Of a DNA stretch of 64,000 nucleotides, positions 54,638-62,700 are shown one piece after another. This stretch comes from Spartobacteria bacterium (GTDB lineage Bacteria > Verrucomicrobiota > Verrucomicrobiia > Chthoniobacterales > Chthoniobacteraceae). The notes below the pieces were generated by a model. That model was not told where the DNA came from and searched no databases. It saw only the letters and a list, made by a program, of their open reading frames with translations. The position numbers were made by a program, and so were the translations under genes. How positions within the stretch are numbered: the first letter of the stretch is position 1; every line of letters begins with the position of its first letter. The stretch spans positions 1-64,000 of the forward strand of contig JAJPJG010000021.1 in the NCBI GenBank assembly GCA_021324395.1. The letters run 5' to 3'.

Positions 54638-56827
54638 TTAAAAACGGTAGTCGAGGCTCACCAAGTCGAGCAATGACTGCAACACCAATTTTCCCCAAAG
54701 ATGACGGCCGGCGAAAATCTTCGCGCGCCCGGTCATGCCTTCGCGCAGCAGTCCTTCGCGATTGTCCACAACGATCTCCGCGAGAAACGTCCGTTCGAGC
54801 GGAACCTCGTGTCCTTGACGGTCGAACGCCGTCGGCACATCGCCCGTGCGTTTCGATGAAAACGCGGGCGGCATGTCGGTGGTGACCATCGTCACCGGGT
54901 TTTCCGCGATCCTGCCTCTCAAAGTCTTGTCTGGAAACGCGACCGTCTTGAGCAGGACCTCCTGGTCCTTCTTCACATAGCGCACCTGCTGCTCGGTTAG
55001 CGGCACCTTGATCCGCATGAACTCGAGCGGCGCGATTTCGCAGAAGACTTCGTTAAGTCTCAGTCCTTTGTTAAGCTTGAGCAGTAAGTCGTGCGTTAGA
55101 ATCGTGCCGCCTTGTCGGGTGCGGAGAGTTAGCCGATCCACATTCTTCTGCGCGTCCTCAAGCTTCTTCTGCCATTGCTCCTTGATAGGTTCGAGCTCTT
55201 TTAACTCAGCGGGACGATCGTGTGCCAGGGCTTGCTGCATGTTGATGCTTACCATGTTCACTTTCTCGCGCGCGGCAACGAGTTCCTGTTCGATTTCCGG
55301 ATTTCCAAGTCTCGCGAGCGGTGCGCCTGCAGGAACTTTGTCGTCTTCTTTCACGTAAATTTCGCGCACGATGCCCTCGACTTCCGGTCGGATTGTTTCC
55401 GGATCAGCCAAGACGATCGCCACCGAGCGCTTGATGACGACTTCATGCGGGAAAAAACAAAGCAGGGTGAAAATAGCGAGTGCGATTCCGCCGATGAGCG
55501 ATAACCTTCGCAGGCGACCATGCGGCTTCCAGTCTTCGCGGGTAAGTTGCAGGCTTTTCATAAATCCAAAGAAAGGCATCACCACCCACGCGACGAGCGC
55601 AAAGGTGGATAGAATACTGGCGAGTCCTTGCAAGGCCACAGGCAGATGCGGTGCCATGTAGCGCGCGAGTTTGTAGATGACGTAGTAGCCATAGATGTAG
55701 GAGGCGATCGCATAGAAGTAGAACAGGCCAAACCGACGCCTCGGCAAAGGAAGGCGTGCCATCGAGGCATCCTGATAGTTGCGTCCGAAGAGCAGTCGCT
55801 TTACTTGCTGGCCTATAAATGCACGCGACTTGGTTTGGAGGTTCGGCACTTCAATGAGATCGGTCATGATGTAGTAACCATCGAAGCGCATTAGCGGATT
55901 TGCGTTGAAGAAGAGCGTCGAGATGCTCGCGATGACCATGATGTTATAGAGTATCTGCTGAAGCGGTCCCGGCTGAACGATCGCCCAAAGGAATGTCGCA
56001 AAGGAAGCCAGGATAAGCTCCACATAGATACCTGCCGCGGAAATAAGAATACGCTTATGTCGTGCCGGCAGAACCCAGCTATCGCTGACATTGACAAAGA
56101 AGTAAGGCGTAAAAACGAGCAGCATCACACCCACCTCGTGAACTTCACCGCCGAAATGCTTGCAGGTAAGCCCGTGCCCCAGCTCGTGAATGGACTTGAT
56201 GATGATGGTAGTGACCCAGATCAAGAGCCAGTTATTGATGTGGAAGAACTGCGACATCATCGCTTCGGTGCGGTCGTATTTGTTGATCACGACGCACAAC
56301 GCAGCAATAATGAGAGCTACCGAAACCCAAAGCGTAGTCTTCGTCCAGATCCACCAAAGCGGCCGCGCCATCTTCGCGAATAACTCATCGGGATCATAGA
56401 TCGAAAAGCGTTTGAAGAAGAGATAGTTTGCGGCGTTATAAAGGCTGAACTTCGAGTGTTTCCGTGCCTTGATGGCGTCGTAGCGTTGCTTAAGACGCAT
56501 ACCCTGGATGCTGAGAAATTGCATCAACCCAAGATCATTCGCGAAATGGGAAACACGCTCCTTGATTTCATCCTCCGAATACTCGAGCCGCAGGTGAGGA
56601 AACCGCTCGATGTAGATATCGCGCACCTGGCCAAGATTCCGCTTTCCATCAAATAATGTAGCTAAAAAGTAGTCCTCCGCAGTGAGCCGGAAATACTGCA
56701 GTGATACCGGATCCTTGATGACGTAGTAAGTGCGTCCTTCGAAGAAGGTCTTGGTAATAACCAGATCCTCGCGCAGCGGAGGGATGACAACGCTGTCCTG
56801 CGGGGGAGGAGCTGCAACCGCGGCCAT
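54638..56827 (-). CDS. PqqD-like / M50 metallopeptidase / HlyD fusion membrane protein
   Basis: 729 residues. Residues 20-110 resemble a PqqD-type winged-helix domain (LREDLVITKTFFEGRTYYVIKD, then FLATLFDGKRNLGQV), the fold used to bind leader peptides in RiPP systems. Next comes a polytopic site-2-protease domain: HELGH at 214-218 and the distal Asp in NANPLMRFDG (D316), with 6-8 spans to about 460. A periplasmic HlyD/lipoyl part follows (about 465-705, with coiled coil at 505-570). Such proteins are often annotated as peptide zinc metalloproteases (YydH-like). It lies 3 bases from both neighbours and is the only polytopic protein of the set. Confidence 0.9.
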   Translation of the reverse strand: MAAVAAPPPQDSVVIPPLREDLVITKTFFEGRTYYVIKDPVSLQYFRLTAEDYFLATLFDGKRNLGQVRDIYIERFPHLRLEYSEDEIKERVSHFANDLGLMQFLSIQGMRLKQRYDAIKARKHSKFSLYNAANYLFFKRFSIYDPDELFAKMARPLWWIWTKTTLWVSVALIIAALCVVINKYDRTEAMMSQFFHINNWLLIWVTTIIIKSIHELGHGLTCKHFGGEVHEVGVMLLVFTPYFFVNVSDSWVLPARHKRILISAAGIYVELILASFATFLWAIVQPGPLQQILYNIMVIASISTLFFNANPLMRFDGYYIMTDLIEVPNLQTKSRAFIGQQVKRLLFGRNYQDASMARLPLPRRRFGLFYFYAIASYIYGYYVIYKLARYMAPHLPVALQGLASILSTFALVAWVVMPFFGFMKSLQLTREDWKPHGRLRRLSLIGGIALAIFTLLCFFPHEVVIKRSVAIVLADPETIRPEVEGIVREIYVKEDDKVPAGAPLARLGNPEIEQELVAAREKVNMVSINMQQALAHDRPAELKELEPIKEQWQKKLEDAQKNVDRLTLRTRQGGTILTHDLLLKLNKGLRLNEVFCEIAPLEFMRIKVPLTEQQVRYVKKDQEVLLKTVAFPDKTLRGRIAENPVTMVTTDMPPAFSSKRTGDVPTAFDRQGHEVPLERTFLAEIVVDNREGLLREGMTGRAKIFAGRHLWGKLVLQSLLDLVSLDYRF

Positions 56828-56830
56828 GGA

Positions 56831-57568
56831 TTACCGCTGCGCAGTTTGCAGCTTCGAGAAATCGGACTGCGCGCGCATGCCGGCCTTGATTTCGTGACTT
56901 GGATTATCGAGCAGCAGCTTCACCCGGAACAAGCCGCTGGCAGCATCGATGCGCGGGTCAATGAACGAAACTGTCGCGACATACTTATGAGAGCTATTCG
57001 GCAGAGTGGGGAAGGTTACCGGCACTTTCATGTCAGGATGAATCGATTCCATCAACTTCGGATCGAGATAGAACTGCACGTAAACCTGATCGATATTCAC
57101 GATGTCGAATAGCTTCTCCACGCGATCCACACCTTCGCCGACTTCCTTATATTTCTTAACCACAATGCCTGAGAGCGGAGCGCGGATTGTCTTTTCGCCG
57201 AGGTGAACGAGCGCGAGCTTGTGCTGGATCTTAGCCAGCTCCAATTCGGTCTTCTTTTCGAGAGCCGCATCCTTGCTGGCCATTTTTTCCTTTAGCAGCT
57301 CTTCCATGCCATTCGCCTGAAACTGCGCGCGCTCGATTTGCTGCGCGAATTGCTGCACTTCGAGTTCCTCCTTTTCGCTGTTCAGCTTTGCCAAAGGCTG
57401 GTCTTTCTTTACCTCGTCACCTTCGTCGACATAAATCTCCGAGATGATGTCCTGCAGCACCGGCGAGCTAACGGTGACCTGCTTGAAAGGGATGACCAAG
57501 CCCTGAACCTCCTCGGCGCGTGCGGCGATAGCTAGTAAAAAGAAGCAAGTAAATAGAAGCCGGGTCAT
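56831..57568 (-). CDS. Secreted HlyD-family membrane-fusion adaptor
   Basis: 245 residues with a cleavable signal peptide (MTRLLFTCFFLLAIAARA) and no other span, so it is a soluble periplasmic adaptor. A lipoyl half (about 20-65, ISEIYVDEGDEVKKDQPLAKLN) is followed by a coiled-coil hairpin (70-120), the second lipoyl half (IRAPLSGIVVKKYKEVGEGV), and a beta-barrel. It lies between the GAF-HlyD and M50-HlyD genes, 2 to 3 bases from each, so the three are surely co-transcribed. Confidence 0.92.
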   Translation of the reverse strand: MTRLLFTCFFLLAIAARAEEVQGLVIPFKQVTVSSPVLQDIISEIYVDEGDEVKKDQPLAKLNSEKEELEVQQFAQQIERAQFQANGMEELLKEKMASKDAALEKKTELELAKIQHKLALVHLGEKTIRAPLSGIVVKKYKEVGEGVDRVEKLFDIVNIDQVYVQFYLDPKLMESIHPDMKVPVTFPTLPNSSHKYVATVSFIDPRIDAASGLFRVKLLLDNPSHEIKAGMRAQSDFSKLQTAQR

Positions 57569-57570
57569 AG

Positions 57571-59607
57571 TTAGCCAATCATTCGATATTGGAACCAGCG
57601 ATAGAGTTTTCGCGCGATGTTGAAGATTAGAGGGCGGTGGCCCAGTTCCATCTTTGCGCGGCCGGTCAGGTTGGGACGCAGCGCCTTCGCAATGTCATCT
57701 GATATCTGCGGGTTATCAACTGTCACAAAAAAGACGTTCTCTTTTTCCTTCGGATAAGCCGCGGCGCTGATTTGCTGGCGATTGTTGATTTGTGCGTGCA
57801 GCACGTGCGCGGATTGCGAGTAAAGGATGTAGCTCATTCCGAGCGAGCCGCGCTTTTGCAGCGACGACTCGACAAGGCCGATGTCTCTTTCATTGATCTC
57901 CGCGTGAAGCTGCCATGAGTCCAGTCCATCGACTTCGGCAAAAAGCGCGCCAGCTTGCAGCACTTCACCCGCGCGAAGCTCCAGGTCTTTCGTCATAACG
58001 ACGCCATCTATCGGTGAACGCAATGTCGCGCTATCGATGTCCGCCTGAATCTTCTTTTCGTTTTGCTCGAGCACTTTTACCTGCAGGAGCGAAACCTGCG
58101 CTGCCGCTTCGTCGCCGGCCGCGCGCGAACGGTCTGCATCGGCGGAGTAACGCAGCTTGTCTTGCTGCACGCTATCGAGTTCGAGCTTTAGCCGGCGTGT
58201 GTCGATCTGCGCGAGCGGCTGGCCTTTTGTGACATGATCGCCTTCGCGGACGAGGATCGTTTCGATGCGGCCGTTTACTTCCGGCACGACCAGGGCGCGG
58301 TGCAAGGCTTGCAAAGAGCAGTCGCCATCGACCTTCACGCGTGCGGGCCAGAGCGAAATGATCAGCGCGAGTCCGCCGATGATTCCGGCCTTGAGCAGAA
58401 AACGATTTCGATTTGTGCCGGTCAGCAGCAGCTTTGTCGCGCGAATGCGTTTCGTAGCTGGCAAAAGGGGAAGCGTCTCGTAATCGCGCGCGCCGGTGAG
58501 GGCGCGGCTCGAGTAGTTGCTGATCCATTCGCCGACGCGGCGCGAGGGAAGTAGCTCGGATTTGCCGGTTGCACCGTCGAAATAACCTTCAAAAGTGCTT
58601 TCGCAGAAAAACGCGCCGACCAGTTCTTTCTCTTTATTTAACATCGGGCATATGATCGCGGAGACCACGTGCGAAAGCTGGAAATAGTGCAGATCGATTT
58701 CGTCCGTGCGGCGGGTGGTCAACGCAAGCTCCGTTTTTTCGCCATTCGTCTTCAGCGATTCCGCTCGGGCGAGCAGTTCCTTTTTGCTTAAAATCTGCGT
58801 TTCGCTCGCACTGTGCGCGTCAACGAAAGCGGTCATCGCTTTCACCATCGCACTTTTTTTCTCCACCGTTTCCTGGCCGGAAATCGCGAGCACACGCCAG
58901 CGCTCGCCTTCGCGCAATAGCACCGACGCGCGTTCGCAGCCGACGAGATCGCGTCCGTAATTCGCAGTGAGTCGCGCGATTTCGAGCGAGTCGAGCGAGC
59001 CGGCGAGATCGGTCGTGAAGCGGAGCAAATGCTGGAGCCGCTGCGTCTCGAGCACGAGATTGCCAAGGCGGCGCGACTGCAGGTGCTGCTCGACGTAGCC
59101 GGTGAGCGACGAAAGAAACGTGACGAACTCCGCGTAATTTTCCGTCGTGACGTAAGGCTGGAGCCAGACTTGCAGCACGCCGAGCGTTTGCTCCTTGAGC
59201 ACCAGCGGCACGTGCAAAAAGGGATACGGCGTTTTATTTCCCGTCTCAGCAGGCGGCGCGATGTCGCTCGGCTCCGTGTGACTCGGGCGAACGATCAGTG
59301 CGCGGTTGTTTTTGACGACATCGGTGAGGATTTTCAGCAGGCCGGTGCGTTGCGTCTCGTCGGATTGAAAAAGGCTGGATGCGAAATCGACCTGCGCGCA
59401 GAGCTGGAACTCGCTTTTGTTATCCTGCGCGCGCGAGCCGACAAGCCAGACTGCGCCGCCTTTGGCATCAGTCGCAGCAACGACGCGCTCGAGGAATTTT
59501 TGGAAAAATTCCTCGCTCGGCAGCTCCGCTTTGCTCAGCCCCGCGATTTCCTCGACGAGTCGTTGAATGCGTGCGCGCGCGGCTTCGATGTTCGGGTCAG
59601 TAGCCAT
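57571..59607 (-). CDS. GAF-GAF-TM-HlyD fusion protein
   Basis: 678 residues. Two GAF-like domains fill the cytoplasmic part (about 30-175 and 190-345; for example SSLFQSDETQ and LVGCERASVLLREGERWRVLAISG). One membrane span lies at about 403-421 (LLKAGIIGGLALIISLW), then a periplasmic HlyD adaptor: lipoyl halves at about 440-475 and 530-570 around a short coiled coil, then a beta-barrel. Putting ligand-sensing GAF domains and an export adaptor on one chain suggests that export is gated by a cytoplasmic signal (inference). It lies between the giant repeat gene (93 bases) and the HlyD gene (2 bases). No kinase or cyclase output domain is present. Confidence 0.88.
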   Translation of the reverse strand: MATDPNIEAARARIQRLVEEIAGLSKAELPSEEFFQKFLERVVAATDAKGGAVWLVGSRAQDNKSEFQLCAQVDFASSLFQSDETQRTGLLKILTDVVKNNRALIVRPSHTEPSDIAPPAETGNKTPYPFLHVPLVLKEQTLGVLQVWLQPYVTTENYAEFVTFLSSLTGYVEQHLQSRRLGNLVLETQRLQHLLRFTTDLAGSLDSLEIARLTANYGRDLVGCERASVLLREGERWRVLAISGQETVEKKSAMVKAMTAFVDAHSASETQILSKKELLARAESLKTNGEKTELALTTRRTDEIDLHYFQLSHVVSAIICPMLNKEKELVGAFFCESTFEGYFDGATGKSELLPSRRVGEWISNYSSRALTGARDYETLPLLPATKRIRATKLLLTGTNRNRFLLKAGIIGGLALIISLWPARVKVDGDCSLQALHRALVVPEVNGRIETILVREGDHVTKGQPLAQIDTRRLKLELDSVQQDKLRYSADADRSRAAGDEAAAQVSLLQVKVLEQNEKKIQADIDSATLRSPIDGVVMTKDLELRAGEVLQAGALFAEVDGLDSWQLHAEINERDIGLVESSLQKRGSLGMSYILYSQSAHVLHAQINNRQQISAAAYPKEKENVFFVTVDNPQISDDIAKALRPNLTGRAKMELGHRPLIFNIARKLYRWFQYRMIG

Positions 59608-59700
59608 AACAGCCGCCGGTCAACATAAAGCCGTGCCTTGTAAAAGCAATGCTGTGTGCAGTTTTTGCGCCGCATTTGCGGCCGCGGAAAAACACGGAGG

Positions 59701-62700
59701 TTATGCCGGAACCACGACGCGATTGCCGGGCGGTAACCCTGGAATCTCCGTGGCCGTAACGATGTAGCCGTCGATCAACGCACCACCCAGCGGGACAGCC
59801 GACGGGGTGCTCGAGTGGACAACGTTTCCTTGAGCATCATAGTAGTCGAACGAGTTTGTCGGGGCTTTATCCGTGCCTTTGTCGCCATTGAGCAATGTAA
59901 GGTTGATGTTCGATGCGGATTGCACCGCGGCGATACGATCGATGCCGCCAGCGACCATCGACATGATGTTGCGGGTGGTGAGGCCGTTGACCGATCCATT
60001 AATGCCCGGCGTAGCGGGTTGATCGTTTTTCACGCGACCCGCAGCGCCCGCGATGATGCCGACGTTGCCATTCGCATCCGTTAACCCTTGGATGGCCGCA
60101 GGGTCGAGCGGATCAGTCGCGCCGAGTGCAACCTGATGGATGAAAGTGGCCATCGTTATATCGACGTGATAGTCACCCGTCGTGTCGTTGTAAGCCTTGA
60201 TTGGGACGGAAGGATCGATGTTGCCGATACTGCCCTCGAGTTGCGCATTTGTGATCGAGCCACCTTTGCCGACGTGAACGTCTTTCGCGATGTCTTGCGA
60301 CGTGCCGTAATTAAGTGTGCTGCCACCATTGCCTGCGATGAGATCGACGCGTGTGGCGATACTGCCACGCTGGAGATAACTATTGATGCTGCCACCATTG
60401 CCGCCCACAGCGGCTTTTCCGCCAAAAGAGCGATCGACCTGAACAATGTCGGTCTGGTCGTTTGCGAGGAAGCCATAGACATCGCCACCTTTGCCGCCGA
60501 CGATGAGGACTTTCTCACCCGTGGGCAACGAAGCATTGATTTCGGAACTATTGACGGAGCCGCCCAAACCACCGTTGAGAAGCCCAAATCCACCTGCGCC
60601 CGCTGCTGCGACTGCCGCGCCGCGCGTTGCTGTCGAGGTGACGCTATTAACATTGCCTCCCGAGCCGCCATTTGCGCCGAAGCTGTCGCCGCCGTTTCCA
60701 GCGATAATGCGGTTAATTAATGACTGCGAAAGATCGGAATCGAAAGCCTTTCCGTCAGCAGTCGCGCTGCTGATATCGCCACCGGCTCCGCCATTTCCGC
60801 CAATGCCGCCGCCGCCATCGCCGGAGATCAATGTCACGATCGTTGGAATAATGCCCTGGCTTGTAGGCTTGTTGATGAAATTGGTGATTGAACCACCACC
60901 ACCGCCGCTAAATCCTTTTCCGCCAGCTCCTGCAATGACACTGATGGGACCTGCGAGGTTGTTCGTTACAGTGCTGGGCGAGCTGTTCACGACAGAACCG
61001 CCGTGTCCGCCGGCACCTGAAACGGCGTTGCCGCCGATACCGCCGGAGAAATCGAGCGAGCCGGATTCGCCGCCGTTCAGCGGGATGAAGAGACTGGAGA
61101 AATTCAGGATTGAGCCACCGCTGCCGCCGCTCTTGATGCCGCCGCCGCCATCGCCGCCATGGACTGCGATGACAAGATCCTGCGTGTCGTAAAATCCTTT
61201 TACACCATTGCCTATCACGCTGCCGCCATTGCCGCCGAACGTGCCGTTGCCGCCGTTACCGCCTTGGAACAGCTCTCCGGTTGCAATCACATTGTTTGAA
61301 ATGGTGCCACCGTTACCGCCGCTTCCGGCGATGCCGTTGCCACCAACGCCGCCGATCATTTGCACAGACGAATAAAAGCTCGCGCTGGAGTAGGTCACCT
61401 CAACACCGGTGATGCCGCCGCCAGCACCACCGGATTTAAAGCCATTGCCGCCGATGCCGCCGGTGATAATGATACCGTTGCCGCCGCCAAACGCGACATC
61501 GAGCGGGAACTGGAAGCTCAATGAAGGAGTGACGACACCGTTGGTGATTGTTAAGGGTCCGCCGAAGTGTCCGCCGTTTCCGCCGGTGCCGACGACCGCA
61601 TTGCCTCCGTTCCCAGCGTTAAAGAAAAACCCGTTATTTGTCAGTTCGCCAAAATCAAGCACGCTTAGATTGCTGCTGGTGAAATTCCAATCCGGCTGGG
61701 GGAATGTATTGGTTGGATCAATGTTGCCGTAGGCAAAGACGGTCGGATCGCCGAGATCAGGACGATAGCTGTCGAATGCAACGATATTGTTGTTTTTCGG
61801 CAACGAGACGGTCGGGAAAGGAGTCTCCGCAAACACAGTGGCTCCGCCGAATGTGCCGTTATTGCCAAAGGCCGTGCCGTTGGTAAGGTTCAGCTCGACC
61901 ACGTTCGGGGGGGTGGGAAGCGTGGAGATATCGTAAATGGCGACGTCATTCATCTGCCCGTCGCCGTCAGCGTCAGTGGTCACGATTCGCCTCAAATCTG
62001 AATTGGGCGACAAACCTACCGAGCCACCGCCGACGAGGGCAATGCCCGCCTGATCGCCCGTGCCGGACACGACGGCAGCCCCGCCGGTGCCATTGCCCTG
62101 AAGAATCACGAGGAAGTTCTTTGGCGCGCTGGTGAGCACCGCGAAATCTGCATTTCCGTCAGATGGATTTGCACCACTGCTCAAATCCAACACCGTAAAG
62201 TCGAGCACATGAGCTGCCGTCGGACTGATCTTGTCACCTCCCACCGCGCGATTCGTATCGACATCGCCAAGGCCAATCGAAGTTGCTACCAACTGGGTGG
62301 CCGTAGGGGTGGGATTCGCCGGCGATTGTGCGTAGTCGTCGACGATGGTGAGATGGTCATCACCAACCCGAGCTGCGACTATCACGTCATGATTATCGCT
62401 TGTTTGTAGATGCGTTGCTTTCAGCAGCGGAGCTGCGCTCGCAACTCCCAGCATAAAAAACGGAACCTGTGGTGCCAGGGCTGTTCCGAAATCTGCAAAG
62501 AATGTCCCTGGAGTAACCGGCAACGGTCCGCTGCCGAAATCGGCGGTGCCGACCACCTGCGGATCGCCAGCCAGAACGACCACGGTGTGTTCAATGACAT
62601 GTGTGACCGGAGTGGTGTAATCTGCGACTACAGCGAGATCTGTCACACCGTCACCATTAAAATCGCCGGCGGCGAGTGCTGTGATTGCAGCGCCGCTGCG

